64,000 nt of DNA from Stenotrophomonas cyclobalanopsidis (GCF_008710035.1 NZ_VYKI01000011.1:34059-98058), one strand, 5' to 3'; shown: positions 1-9,372, counted from the first letter of the stretch. Notes: generated by a model from the letters alone, not told the origin. Numbers and translations: made by a program.

Positions 1-70
1 GGGGGGGGTCTGTCCGCCGGCGCGGGCCTCCCGGGCGGCCGGCCGCGCCCCCCCCCCCCCCCCCCCCCCC
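1..70. other. Low-complexity poly-G / poly-C edge, probable sequencing or assembly artefact
   Basis: The window opens with a run of eight G, then a short stretch made almost wholly of G and C, then about 22 C, and only after that normal sequence. The bases just inside (71-80) are the end of a SMAG palindrome, so the run sits where a strong hairpin should be. The second homopolymer block in the window (17676-17765) also replaces a hairpin. I infer failed signal read as G by two-colour sequencing chemistry, with the C run being the same failure on the other strand. No gene is called here. Confidence 0.6.
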
Positions 71-80
71 TCGACTCTAC
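71..80. repeat. Remaining arm of a SMAG palindrome
   Basis: The ten bases tcgactctac match the closing arm of the complete repeat at 54152-54176. The rest of the repeat is lost in the homopolymer block to the left. The arm supplies the TAG stop codon of the minus-strand gene that ends at 77. Confidence 0.55.
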
Positions 81-919
81 GGAGAGCAGGCGGGCGCGGC
101 CGGCCGCCATTGCCCGCAATGGGCCGGCACCAGCTGCAGGTGGCTGACCTGGCGCTGGGTGTGCTGCAGCCGCTGCAGGGTCTGCCGGTAGGTGCCGGTG
201 TGGCCGAGCAGCGCGGTGACCAGCCGCGGTGGCGGCACGCCATCGGTGATGGCGGCGCTGGACCAGGCGGCGTCGGCCACCAGGAACACCGGGCGGCCAT
301 CGGCCCCTTCGAACAGCAGCCCGTGCTGGCCCACCGCATGGCCGGGCAGCGGCACCGCCAGCAGGCTGCGGTCGCCCAGCACGTCGCGGCCACGGCCGAA
401 GGCATCGAAGGGACGCGGCAGGTCCACCTCCGACAGGCTCTCCAGCCAGCCCATGCGCGGCGCCGCATCGCGGGTCAACGCGGGCAGCAGGCCCACGCTG
501 AGCGCACGCAGGCGCCCGCGCGCGGCCTGGTCCTGCCACGCGGCGCGCGAACACAGCAGCGGCACGCCGGGGAAATCGAGCACGCCACCGACATGGTCAC
601 CGTGCAGGTGCGAGAGCACCAGCAGGCCGATGTCGGCCGCGCCGATGCCACGCTGCTGCAGCTGCGCGCGCACGCTCTGGCCCGGGCCCAGGTGCACCGG
701 CGTGACCCAGCGGTACAGGCGCTCGGGGAAGCGCGCGGTGGCCTGCAGGAAGGCGTCCGAATAGCCGGTGTCGAACAGGATGAGGCCGCGCTGCGGATGC
801 CGCAGCAACGCCACCAGCGCCGGGAATTCGCAGCGGTGCCAGCTGGCCCCCTGGCGCACGGCACGCTGCGGGTGCACGCAGTGGCCGGCCTCGATCAGTT
901 CCCACTCAAGCCGTGCCAT
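77..919 (-). CDS. MBL-fold metallo-hydrolase
   Basis: A 280-residue metallo-beta-lactamase-fold protein, by family a hydrolase with a dinuclear metal centre. The metal motif HLHGDH lies at residues 104-109, with later candidate ligands in PGH, VADAAW and PAHCGQW. No signal peptide is seen, so it is probably cytoplasmic. The start is the ATG at 919, giving MARLEWEL, because upstream sequence in this frame lies inside the SDR gene. It overlaps the end of that SDR gene by 14 bases, so the two are probably translationally coupled. It is the last visible gene of a thioesterase, KAS III-like, SDR, MBL run. In that context it may act on a thioester, ester or lactone from the synthase and reductase, which is inference. 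The stop codon lies inside a repeat remnant, so the C-terminus may be altered by the damaged sequence nearby. Confidence 0.85.
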   Translation of the reverse strand: MARLEWELIEAGHCVHPQRAVRQGASWHRCEFPALVALLRHPQRGLILFDTGYSDAFLQATARFPERLYRWVTPVHLGPGQSVRAQLQQRGIGAADIGLLVLSHLHGDHVGGVLDFPGVPLLCSRAAWQDQAARGRLRALSVGLLPALTRDAAPRMGWLESLSEVDLPRPFDAFGRGRDVLGDRSLLAVPLPGHAVGQHGLLFEGADGRPVFLVADAAWSSAAITDGVPPPRLVTALLGHTGTYRQTLQRLQHTQRQVSHLQLVPAHCGQWRPAAPACSP

Positions 920-1928
920 CGCTGCCCCCCTGCTGCGTCCAGTCGTGTTGTTTCCAGTGCGCGGCGAAGGCCTGCAATGCGGCCTGCACGCCGGTACGCG
1001 GGTCGTAGCCGAGGTCGCGCCGCGCCGCGCTGATATCCAAGGTCTGCGAGTAGCCCAGCACGCCCACGCCATAGCGGGTCAGGCGCGGCTCGGGGCGCCC
1101 GGGCCGCAGGCGGGCCACGGTCTCGGCCATCCCCGCCGCTGCCAGTGCCAGCGTGCGCGGCACCGTGCGCAGGCGCACCTGCAGGTCCATCGCCTCGAAC
1201 AGGCCGTTGACCAGCGCATGCACGTGCAGCGGCGTGCCGGCACTGATGTTGTAGGCGCGCCCGCTGCAGCGCGCATCGGCCTGCAGCGCCAAGCCCACCG
1301 CCTGCGCTACATCGTCGATGGGGGTGACGTCGATCAGCGCGCGGCCGCCGTGGATCAGCGGGAAACGGCCGCTGGCGGCCACCGCCAGCAGGCGCGGCAG
1401 GATCGCGCGGTCGCCCGGCCCGAACACCGCGCGCGGGCGCAGCACCACGGTGTGCAGCCCCTGCCGTGCGGCAGCCGCCACGGCCAGTTCCGATTCCCAT
1501 TTGCTGCGGGCGTAGTCGGTGATCCAGCGCCGTGGCGGCTGGAAGCGTTCATCCAGACCGTACTGGTCGGCGAAGCGGAAATAGATGCTGGGCGAGCCCA
1601 GGTGGACCAGGCGGGCAACACCGGCCGCCTGCGCGGCCTGCAACAGGCGCGTGGTGGCCAGCACGTTCGCCCGCTGGAATGCGGCTGCCGTTCCCCAGGG
1701 TTGCGACATCGCCGCACAGTGCACCACCGCATCGCAGTCCTGCAGCAGCGGCACCAGGGCATCCTCGGCAAGATCGGCAGCAGCCACGTCGATACCGCGC
1801 GCGGCCAGCGCCTGCAGCCGAAGCGCATCGCGCCCGCTGCCGCGCACCTGCCAGCCCTGTGCCGCCAGCGCCAGCGCGACATGCTGGCCAATGAAGCCGC
1901 TGGCGCCGGTGACCAGGACCCTGGCCAT
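906..1928 (-). CDS. NAD(P)-dependent epimerase/dehydratase (extended SDR), OleD-like
   Basis: A 340-residue extended short-chain dehydrogenase. The N-terminal GASGFIG is the dinucleotide-binding glycine motif and YARSK provides the Tyr-Lys catalytic pair, as in the 3-beta-hydroxysteroid dehydrogenase/OleD branch. The start codon shares one base with the stop of the synthase gene upstream (TGATG), so the two are translationally coupled. OleD enzymes reduce the beta-keto acid made by OleA. Reduction of a beta-keto product from the adjacent synthase is therefore the natural guess here, but the synthase is not canonical OleA and the substrate is unknown. No membrane segment or signal peptide is seen. 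Confidence 0.85.
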   Translation of the reverse strand: MARVLVTGASGFIGQHVALALAAQGWQVRGSGRDALRLQALAARGIDVAAADLAEDALVPLLQDCDAVVHCAAMSQPWGTAAAFQRANVLATTRLLQAAQAAGVARLVHLGSPSIYFRFADQYGLDERFQPPRRWITDYARSKWESELAVAAAARQGLHTVVLRPRAVFGPGDRAILPRLLAVAASGRFPLIHGGRALIDVTPIDDVAQAVGLALQADARCSGRAYNISAGTPLHVHALVNGLFEAMDLQVRLRTVPRTLALAAAGMAETVARLRPGRPEPRLTRYGVGVLGYSQTLDISAARRDLGYDPRTGVQAALQAFAAHWKQHDWTQQGGSDGTA

Positions 1929-2947
1929 CAGTAGCGCAGCACCGCGCCACCCAGCGCCAGGCCGGCGCCGGTACCGATCAGCAGGGCCTGTCCGCCACGC
2001 GGCAGGCGGCCGTCGATCAGTGCGTGATGCAGGGCCATCGGCAGCGACGCCGCCAGCTGGTTGCCGTGCTCGCGCAGGATGCGCACCAGCCGCTGCGGCG
2101 GCAGGCCCAGCACGCGTTGCAGATGATCCAGCGCCTGGCCGCTTGCCTGGTGCGGCACGATCACATCGCACACGGCCAGGCTGGTGCCGGCGCTGTCCAG
2201 CAGATCCTGCAGGAAGCCGGGCAGGCGCCGCGCGGCTTCGCGGTACAAGGCCTTGCCCTGCATCTGGAAATGATGGGCTGCGCGGTAGGCATCCACATCG
2301 TCGAACAGGCGCATGCCGGTGCCGCAGGTCGGCACCTGGCACAGTTCGGCACCGTCGCCATAGGTGCGCAGGCGGGTGGCCAGCAGCGCCGAGGCCTGGC
2401 CGTCGCCGGCCCGTTCGACCAGCATCGCCACCGCACCATCGCCGAACAGCGGCGCGGTCAGCGGGTCATCCGGGTCGAGCCCGGCACTGGGAATGTCGCT
2501 GCAGACGATCAGCACGCGCCGGTAGCGGCCCAGCGCGAGCAGGCTGCCGGCCATTTCCAGCGCCACCACGAAGCCCAGGCAGGTGGCGTTGACGTCGAAG
2601 GACGGCACGCCACTGTCGCCCAGGCCGAGGGCGCGCTGCACCAGCACGGCCTGGCAGGGAATGGCCTGCTCCATCACCCCGCAGGCGGAGATGATGCAGT
2701 CGATGTCGGTGGTTGCCAGGCCGGCCTGCTGCAGGGCCTGGCGTGCGGCCTGCGCGCCCATCCACGAGGCCCGCTCATCGGCCGCTGCATGGCCGCGGCT
2801 GGCCACGCCGCTGTGCCGTTCGACCCAGCCGTCCGGCTTGTTCCAGCGCTGGTCGAAGTGCTGCGACGGCACCCGCAGGCGCGGCAGGCAGGCACCGCTG
2901 GCGATGATCCGCAGCGGCAGCGCGGCGGGAGCAGGCAGCTGGGACAT
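1928..2947 (-). CDS. Ketoacyl synthase III (FabH/OleA superfamily) enzyme
   Basis: A 339-residue thiolase-fold condensing enzyme. The catalytic triad is readable: Cys123 in NATCLGF, His266 in VPHQAS and Asn296 in EHGNQ. The C-terminal IGTGAGLALGGAVLRY is typical of KAS III. The protein is not close to Xanthomonas OleA as I remember that sequence, and it lacks the FabH-like spacing expected of the housekeeping initiator, so it probably condenses a specialised acyl thioester. The start is the ATG at 2947, five bases after the thioesterase stop, and the stop overlaps the SDR start by one base. Together with the thioesterase, SDR and MBL genes it looks like a small acyl-condensation pathway. Confidence 0.85.
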   Translation of the reverse strand: MSQLPAPAALPLRIIASGACLPRLRVPSQHFDQRWNKPDGWVERHSGVASRGHAAADERASWMGAQAARQALQQAGLATTDIDCIISACGVMEQAIPCQAVLVQRALGLGDSGVPSFDVNATCLGFVVALEMAGSLLALGRYRRVLIVCSDIPSAGLDPDDPLTAPLFGDGAVAMLVERAGDGQASALLATRLRTYGDGAELCQVPTCGTGMRLFDDVDAYRAAHHFQMQGKALYREAARRLPGFLQDLLDSAGTSLAVCDVIVPHQASGQALDHLQRVLGLPPQRLVRILREHGNQLAASLPMALHHALIDGRLPRGGQALLIGTGAGLALGGAVLRY

Positions 2948-2952
2948 CGGCC

Positions 2953-3387
2953 TCAGCCGTGGCCTGCAGCCACCACCGCCAGGGTCAGCCGCGAGATGCA
3001 CACCAGCCGGCCCTGTTCGTCTTCGATGCGGATCTCCCACAGCTGCGTGCTGCGGCCCACGTGCACCGCACGCGCAGTGCCGGTGACGGTGCCGCTGCGC
3101 ACCGCGCGCACGTGGTTGGCGTTGATCTCCAGGCCCACGCAGACCTGCTTGCCGGTATCCACGCAGAGGTTGCCGGCGCTGCTGCCCAGGGTTTCGGCCA
3201 GCACCACCGAGGCGCCGCCGTGCAGGATGCCGTACGGCTGGCGGGTGCGTTCGTCGACCGGCATGGTGGCCTGCAGCCAGTCATCACCGGCGGCAGTGAA
3301 GGCGATGCCCAGGGTATCGATGGCCGTACCACGGCTGAGCGCATTGAGCTGATCGATGGAAACAGCTTCGCGGAACACCTGGGTCAT
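2953..3387 (-). CDS. Hotdog-fold acyl-CoA thioesterase (PaaI/YdiI type)
   Basis: A 144-residue single hotdog-domain protein. The segment HGGASVVLAETLGS followed by GLEINANHVR is very close to E. coli YdiI/MenI-type thioesterases, and the Glu in AETLGS is the expected catalytic residue. It cleaves acyl or aroyl CoA thioesters in the cytoplasm. It is the first gene of the minus-strand set with the synthase, SDR and MBL hydrolase, five bases upstream of the synthase. It may release the pathway product or clear stalled thioesters, which is inference. Length is normal for the family. Confidence 0.85.
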   Translation of the reverse strand: MTQVFREAVSIDQLNALSRGTAIDTLGIAFTAAGDDWLQATMPVDERTRQPYGILHGGASVVLAETLGSSAGNLCVDTGKQVCVGLEINANHVRAVRSGTVTGTARAVHVGRSTQLWEIRIEDEQGRLVCISRLTLAVVAAGHG

Positions 3388-3397
3388 GCAAGCACCT

Positions 3398-5479
3398 TCA
3401 GAGAATGGGGACGAGGCCGGCGCCGAATGCAGTCAGCATGCGCACCAGCAGCCATTTCGGGCCGACGTTCACTTCGGGGAAGTCACCGACGGGCACGTAG
3501 CAGCGATGGAAATCCGGGCTCTGCCGCGGCAGCGGCTGCGGGCAGTCGACGCCGGGCTGGAACTCGTAGTCGGTGGCGTAGCGCCACGGCCAGAAATCGA
3601 GGATGGGCAGTGCTTCGGACGCCTTGCCCACGCTATAGTTCAGCCCCGACAGCACCGGCGGCTTGGCGCGCGGCGCCACCGTCCAGGAATTCTGCGGGTG
3701 GGTGTCGCGCAGGATGCTCTGCGCCAGCTGCTCGGCGAACACCGGGTCGTCGATGATGACCGCGCCTTCGGTGTTGTAGTTCTCGCTGCGCGGATCGAAG
3801 TTGTGGGTGCCGACCACGCCGATGCGGCGGTCGACCACCAGCGACTTCGCATGCAGGCCCATGCGCGCGCCCTTGCGGGTGACCGGCAGCGGCTTGTTGA
3901 CCGCCTTGCTGCCCAGGAACGAGGGACGCGTTTCGGTACGGAGCAGGCGCGTTTCCACTTCACTGCCGGCGGCACGACGGCGCGCCCGGCTGTTCTCGTA
4001 GGCGCTGCCCAGGCGCGGATGCTCCACGGCCGGGCGGGTGCCCTGCCCCTCGCTGCCCGCAGTGGCCGGCGTTGACGGTGCATCGTCGTTGCCACCGCCG
4101 GCATTGCTGCCGGCTGCGCTGCCGCCGATCAGCGGATTGCGCCCGCCCGCGTCGCCCCTGGTGCTGCCGCCACTGCCCAGCGGGTCGGGCAGCAGGTTGC
4201 GGTAGTCGACCGGCGCATCCAGCGGGAACGGCTTGTACTCGAAGATGTTGAAGCCCAGTTCGCGCATGTTGCGCCGCTTGTACTTGTAGGACAGCGCATA
4301 CACGATCGGGTTGTCGGTGGCCGCCAGGCTGTTGCTGGACACCACCACGCGCGGCGGCTCGGGACGCTTGCGCAGTTCACGGAACAGCTTCTGCGCCGGC
4401 CTGGACAGCACCAGGTAGGGCGTCTGCAGGATCACTTCCTTCTGCGCGCCGGAAATGAGGGCATCCAGCTGAGGCTCGGTGACGTGCTGGCCGGCCAGCG
4501 GCGCACTGGCGCGCTCGCGGCGGTGCTTGCGCGGCAGGTCGGCCACATAGCGCACCGAGTGCACCGGCAGCGCGGTGTCGACGAACGAGCGGGTGATGAA
4601 GTCGGTGTCGTTGGCTTCCTCGCTGACCCGTTCCACCCGCTCGGGGCGGCGGAACTGTGCCGGCGGCATGGCCGGCACGCCGGCGTTGAGCAGCGTGCGG
4701 CCGACATCATTCAGCCGTTCGGCGGGCACGCTGCGCGGCGCGCGCCAGAACGCATCGAAGTTGGCGGCCATCGCCCGCGCTTCCGGCCCGGCGATCAGCA
4801 CGTCACGGTCGCGGAAGTTGTACTCGCGGTCCCAATCGTAATAGTCGTCCTGGTAGTTGCGGCCGCCGACCACGCCGATCGCATCGTCGATGACCAGCAG
4901 CTTGTTGTGCATGCGCTGGTTGAAGCGGCGGAAGCAGCACAGCACGCTGCCGGCATAGTCGAAGTAGTTCAGCCGGGCCTTGCCGAAGGTCGGGTTGTAG
5001 ACCCGCAGCTGGAAGTTCTGGTGGGCGCCGGACAGGGCGCCGAGGATCTCCAGGTCGGAGATCGCCGACAGCTGGTCGATCAGCACCCGCACCTTCACCC
5101 CGCGGCGCGAGGCGGCCAGCAGTTCGTCGATGACCAGCCGGGCACTGTCGTCCTTGTCGAAGATGTAGGTCTGCAGGTCGATGCTGCGGGTGGCACTGCG
5201 CAGCAGGTTCAGGCGGGCGACCAGGGCGCCCTCGCCTTCATCGAGCAGGGTGGCGTAGTGCAGCGGCTGCGCCTCGGTCGATTCGCTGAATGCGCGACCG
5301 GCCAGGGACCGCAACGGTGAATCCAGCGCGCAGCGGTCAGCGCGCTGGCAGTCGACCTGGGTCGAACGGGCCTGCACGGCGATGGCCTGGGCACGGTCGC
5401 GCTCGGCGTTGGACAGCGACGCACAGCCACTGCCCAGCAACACGGTTGCCAGCGCCAGTACACGCAGCAGGAGATTCAC
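3398..5479 (-). CDS. Phospholipase D-like lipoprotein, ClsC-type
   Basis: A 693-residue protein with two HKD catalytic motifs of the phospholipase D superfamily: HNKLLVID near residue 190 and HAKSLVVD near residue 542. The N-terminus is a lipoprotein signal with lipobox LGSGC (Cys19), so it should be anchored to a membrane from the periplasmic side. By family it transfers phosphatidyl groups, as in cardiolipin synthesis by ClsC/YmdC; the exact reaction here is unproven. It is longer than ClsC (about 470 residues). The extra length is mainly a Gly/Ser/Ala-rich insert at about residues 428-515, just before the second HKD. Translation starts at GTG 5479 and overlaps the yceI stop by four bases (GTGA), so the pair is coupled. 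Confidence 0.85.
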   Translation of the reverse strand: MNLLLRVLALATVLLGSGCASLSNAERDRAQAIAVQARSTQVDCQRADRCALDSPLRSLAGRAFSESTEAQPLHYATLLDEGEGALVARLNLLRSATRSIDLQTYIFDKDDSARLVIDELLAASRRGVKVRVLIDQLSAISDLEILGALSGAHQNFQLRVYNPTFGKARLNYFDYAGSVLCCFRRFNQRMHNKLLVIDDAIGVVGGRNYQDDYYDWDREYNFRDRDVLIAGPEARAMAANFDAFWRAPRSVPAERLNDVGRTLLNAGVPAMPPAQFRRPERVERVSEEANDTDFITRSFVDTALPVHSVRYVADLPRKHRRERASAPLAGQHVTEPQLDALISGAQKEVILQTPYLVLSRPAQKLFRELRKRPEPPRVVVSSNSLAATDNPIVYALSYKYKRRNMRELGFNIFEYKPFPLDAPVDYRNLLPDPLGSGGSTRGDAGGRNPLIGGSAAGSNAGGGNDDAPSTPATAGSEGQGTRPAVEHPRLGSAYENSRARRRAAGSEVETRLLRTETRPSFLGSKAVNKPLPVTRKGARMGLHAKSLVVDRRIGVVGTHNFDPRSENYNTEGAVIIDDPVFAEQLAQSILRDTHPQNSWTVAPRAKPPVLSGLNYSVGKASEALPILDFWPWRYATDYEFQPGVDCPQPLPRQSPDFHRCYVPVGDFPEVNVGPKWLLVRMLTAFGAGLVPIL

Positions 5480-6099
5480 GGTTTCGGCGCCTCGCTCAGG
5501 CGGGCTCGCAGTACGAAGGTCACTCGGTCACTCAAGGCAAGCTGCCAGCTGTCCATGCCGTACCGGCCTCGTTGCACGGTACCGCGGCTGACGACATCGC
5601 AATCATAGCCGGGTCGGGAACATTCCGCCTTCTCCACCCGCAGGGTTTCCGGGTGGCTGACCCCGCGCAGGGTCAGCCGGCCCTGGATGTCACCGCCGTT
5701 GCTGACGATTTCCGGCCAGTAAGGCAGTGAATCGAACTCCACCGACGGGTAGCGCACGGCATCAAAGAACTCCGGCCCGCGCATCCAGCCGGTGTAGCGG
5801 TCCTTGCCGGGGATCTCCACCGAGCGGGTGAACATCTTCAGGTGTACCTGGTGGCGGCCATCGGACAGCACTTCGACGCGCCCCTCGAAGTGCGGGAACA
5901 GGCCCTCGATGCGCTGGCCGAAGCGGGTACGCACCTCGAAGCCGATCCGTGAGCGCTGCAGGTCCATGTGCAGGACGCGCGGCGACTCGGCCGACGCCCG
6001 CGCCACCACCGGCGGCAGCGGCGTGGGAGCGGCAGCCCAGGCCGGGCTGCAGACCAGCAGCACCGGCAGCAGGCAGCGGCCGGGCCGTGCCAGGATCAT
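5476..6099 (-). CDS. YceI family periplasmic protein
   Basis: A 207-residue secreted protein. Residues 1-22 form a signal peptide ending AWAA. The rest is the YceI lipocalin-like fold, recognisable from IGFEVRTRFG, the VHLKMFTRSVEIPGKDRYTGWMRGPEFFD-type segment and LTLRGVSHPE. Family members bind long lipophilic molecules such as polyprenoids. It is coupled by a four-base overlap to the phospholipase D-like gene, so the pair probably acts together at the envelope, with YceI possibly binding a lipid ligand. It starts four bases after the sixA stop. Confidence 0.85.
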   Translation of the reverse strand: MILARPGRCLLPVLLVCSPAWAAAPTPLPPVVARASAESPRVLHMDLQRSRIGFEVRTRFGQRIEGLFPHFEGRVEVLSDGRHQVHLKMFTRSVEIPGKDRYTGWMRGPEFFDAVRYPSVEFDSLPYWPEIVSNGGDIQGRLTLRGVSHPETLRVEKAECSRPGYDCDVVSRGTVQRGRYGMDSWQLALSDRVTFVLRARLSEAPKP

Positions 6100-6103
6100 C
6101 GAC

Positions 6104-6580
6104 TCACGGCCACCAGAAGGCGTTCAGGCTGGCCACGCCCGGCTCGATCGCCGCCTCGCGCGGGAACCCGAGCACGGCCACGGCCGCCGGCGGCATGCCC
6201 CGGTAGTCGCTGCTGGTGCCTTCGGTCATCAGTGCCACCAGCCGTTCCAGGCCGGGGTTGTGGCCGACGATCAGCACCCGGTCGAGGTCGCGGCGCTCAT
6301 CCACCAGCGCGGCCAGGGTGCCGGGGGTGGCTTCGTAGATGCGGTCTTCCAGCCGCTTCTCGACGTAGCCGATGGCTGCCAGCACCGCTTCCAGGGTCTC
6401 GCGGGTACGCCGCGACGGCGAGCACAGCACGCAGTCCGGCAGCAGGTTGTTTTCCTTCATCCACTTGCCGGCTGCCTCGGCTTCGGCAAGACCCACCGGG
6501 GACAACGGCCGATCGAGATCGGCCTGGCCGGGGGTGGCCGGTTCGGCATGGGCATGGCGCAGCAGGATCAGTTCACGCAT
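6104..6580 (-). CDS. sixA: Phosphohistidine phosphatase, SixA type
   Basis: A 158-residue histidine phosphatase. The phospho-acceptor motif is LLRHAHAE (His9), followed by SPSRRTRETLE and the second catalytic histidine in VGHNPGLE. Length and motif order match SixA, which removes phosphate from histidine phosphotransfer proteins (ArcB HPt and PTS NPr in E. coli). The target here is not evident. The gene lies between the parA-like and yceI genes on the same strand and is probably co-transcribed with them. Confidence 0.85.
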   Translation of the reverse strand: MRELILLRHAHAEPATPGQADLDRPLSPVGLAEAEAAGKWMKENNLLPDCVLCSPSRRTRETLEAVLAAIGYVEKRLEDRIYEATPGTLAALVDERRDLDRVLIVGHNPGLERLVALMTEGTSSDYRGMPPAAVAVLGFPREAAIEPGVASLNAFWWP

Positions 6581-6629
6581 CGCGAGGTTCCATGAAAGTG
6601 AGGGTGCAGCACACAGGGTGACGTACGCG

Positions 6630-7331
<702 letters not shown>

Positions 7332-7382
7332 TCAATCTGCCACGGCTTTGCTATCGTGGCGCCCCCGAAGGATCGAACCGGC

Positions 7383-8867
7383 ATGAGCGAACTGCAGGAC
7401 CTGAGCGCGTTGATCCGCGCCAATACCCCCCTGATCGTGATCGAGACCCAGGACGAGGCTCGCATCGTCGAACTGTTCCGGCAGACGCTCATGCACGTCT
7501 GGCGCGCCCTGCACCGCTGGTCGATCACCGAGGGCCTGCGCCGCATCGACCTGGAACGCGAGGACGATGCGATCGGCCCGCCCGATGCCAGCGCCGCCCT
7601 GCAGATGATCCGCCAGGCCGAACAGCGCGGCATCTACCTGCTGCTCGATTTCCACCCCTACCTCGGCTACGCCAGCCACCAGCGTGCGCTGCGCGACCTG
7701 ATCCAGCGCCGCCACAGCCAGCCGCACGTGCTGGTGCTGATCGGCGCCAAGGTCGAGCTGCCGGCCGAACTGGAAGCGCTGGCGGTGCGGTTCAACCCGC
7801 GCCTGCCCGATGCCAACGCCCTGCTGAAGATGCTGCGCGAGGAGGCCGACGCCTATGCCCGAGAGCATGGCGGCCGGCGCGTGGAAGTGGACAGCGAAGC
7901 GGTCAAGAAGATCCTGAAGAACCTGCAGGGCCTGAGCCTGGTCGATGCCCGCCGGATCGCCCGCCAGCTGATCTACGCCGATGGCGCGCTGCGCGACGAC
8001 GACCTGCCGCAGCTGGCGCGGCTGAAGTTCGAGCTGCTCAACCGCAGTGGCCACCTGTTCTTCGAACATGACAGCGCGCGCTTCGGCGACGTGGCCGGCG
8101 CCAACCGGCTCAAGCGCTGGATCAACCAGCGCCGGGTGGCCTTCATCGCCGGCTCGGCCCCGGCCGGGCTGGACCCGCCGCGCGGCATGCTGCTGCTGGG
8201 CGTGCAGGGCTGTGGCAAGTCGATGCTGGCCAAGGCCACCGCAGCCGGCTTCGGCGTGCCGCTGCTGCGCCTGGACGTGGGCGCGCTGTACAACAAGTAC
8301 CACGGCGAGACCGAAGCCAACCTGCGCCAGGCCCTGGCCTCGGCCGAGCAGCTGGCCCCGTGCGTGCTGTGGATGGACGAGATCGAGAAGGGCCTGGCCA
8401 GTGGTGGCGACGATGGCGGCGTGTCGCGCCGCGTGCTGGGCCACCTGCTGACCTGGATGGCCGAGCGCAAGGCGCCGGTGTTCATCGTGGCCACCGCCAA
8501 CCAGGTGCACGAGCTGCCGGCCGAGCTGCTGCGCAAGGGCCGTTTCGACGAGATTTTCTTCGTCGACCTGCCGCCGCCGGACGTGCGGGTCGAACTGCTG
8601 CGGCTGCACCTGGGCCGGCGCCAGCTCAACGCGGATGATTTCGCCCTGCCGGCGCTGGCAGCGGCGGCGAACGGGTTCTCTGGCGCGGAGATCGAGCAGG
8701 CGATCGTGGCGGGGCTGTATTCGGCACATGCCGAGGGGCGGCCGCTGTATACCGAGCTGCTGATGACCGAGATCCGCGCGACGCGGCCGTTGTCGGTGCT
8801 GATGGCCGAGCAGGTGGCGGCATTGCGCGAGTGGGCGTCGGGGCGGACGGTTTCCGCGGACGACTGA
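7383..8867 (+). CDS. AAA ATPase, Ycf46-like
   Basis: A 494-residue AAA protein. The N-terminal half (about 1-230) has no motif I recognise beyond its Ycf46-like character. The C-terminal half carries Walker A GVQGCGKS, Walker [12 protein letters not shown], a sensor-1 region IVATANQVH and an arginine-finger region RKGRFDE. The overall plan matches the Ycf46/AAA family of cyanobacteria and proteobacteria, whose role is poorly defined (linked to CO2 or nitrogen responses in cyanobacteria). The ATG at 7383 is chosen over an upstream one because GAAGGA at 7367-7372 is correctly placed for it. It is transcribed alone and followed by 500 gene-free bases. Confidence 0.85.
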   Translation: MSELQDLSALIRANTPLIVIETQDEARIVELFRQTLMHVWRALHRWSITEGLRRIDLEREDDAIGPPDASAALQMIRQAEQRGIYLLLDFHPYLGYASHQRALRDLIQRRHSQPHVLVLIGAKVELPAELEALAVRFNPRLPDANALLKMLREEADAYAREHGGRRVEVDSEAVKKILKNLQGLSLVDARRIARQLIYADGALRDDDLPQLARLKFELLNRSGHLFFEHDSARFGDVAGANRLKRWINQRRVAFIAGSAPAGLDPPRGMLLLGVQGCGKSMLAKATAAGFGVPLLRLDVGALYNKYHGETEANLRQALASAEQLAPCVLWMDEIEKGLASGGDDGGVSRRVLGHLLTWMAERKAPVFIVATANQVHELPAELLRKGRFDEIFFVDLPPPDVRVELLRLHLGRRQLNADDFALPALAAAANGFSGAEIEQAIVAGLYSAHAEGRPLYTELLMTEIRATRPLSVLMAEQVAALREWASGRTVSADD

Positions 8868-8940
8868 GGGGGTTGTTTCCAGCCAACGGCGGAGCCCCTC
8901 GTGGCTGGCGGTTGGTCGCCAACGGCGGGTCATGCGCGTG

Positions 8941-9042
8941 GCCGGGCGGGTAGGCCGCGCGGGGGACGCCGTGAATCCGTCCCTGGAGGCTTGTGAGCGC
9001 CATCCATGGCGCTCGCACCCCCGCGCAACCTACCCGCCCGAC
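8941..9042. repeat. Large nested palindrome
   Basis: The arms 8941-8965 and 9018-9042 are near-perfect inverted copies beginning gccgggcgggtagg. A second hairpin (gagcgcc / ggcgctc) lies inside. The element is in the 500-base gene-free gap after the AAA gene. It shares its inner spacer, with the words gtgaatccgtcc and gcgccatccatggcgctc, with the element at 17464-17565, so it belongs to the same family with diverged arms. It could act as a bidirectional terminator or be a non-autonomous mobile unit. The rest of 8868-8940 and 9043-9194 shows only short GC-rich inverted words and no gene. Confidence 0.7.
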
Positions 9043-9194
9043 CCCTGACAGTTTCCGTGTGCGGTCAGCCACGGAGAAGAAAAGAAGAGCAAGAGCAGAA
9101 GCCGGTCGCTTCGCTCATGTGCCGACCAACGGTCGGCACCCACCAGAGCAGAACCTGGATCGGCACCCACCCACAGCCGCGGGAAACTGTCGAA

Positions 9195-9364
9195 GGCGGG
9201 GTGGGTCCGGTTGAGGGGGTGTGAGCCGCATGGATGCGGCGACCAAGCTTACATGGACGTACTTGCAGCGTCCCCCGCAACCGGACCCACCCCGCCATCC
9301 CACGGAAAGCCAGCTTTTGAAGTTGACGTTGATCTGCAGCGGGTGCAGGGCTGCAAGCCCTGCC
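9195..9364. repeat. Palindromic element with conserved tail (copy 1)
   Basis: The arms ggcggggtgggtccggttga (from 9195) and its inverse (9272-9296) form a stem of about 25 bp around a 50-base spacer. A tail follows (9297-9364) with cacggaaagccagcttttga and a small terminal palindrome, gcagggctgcaagccctgc. The same arm and tail occur in inverse order at 17376-17565 and in the same order, damaged, at 17675-17846. It is non-coding and mobile-unit-like. It lies directly downstream of the AEC transporter gene. Confidence 0.75.
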
Positions 9365-9372
9365 AATAACCA

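Noticed and set aside
1928..2947. Naming the KAS III gene oleA
   Set aside because: The triad fits the superfamily, but the sequence does not resemble Xanthomonas OleA as I recall it, and oleB/oleC are not in view.
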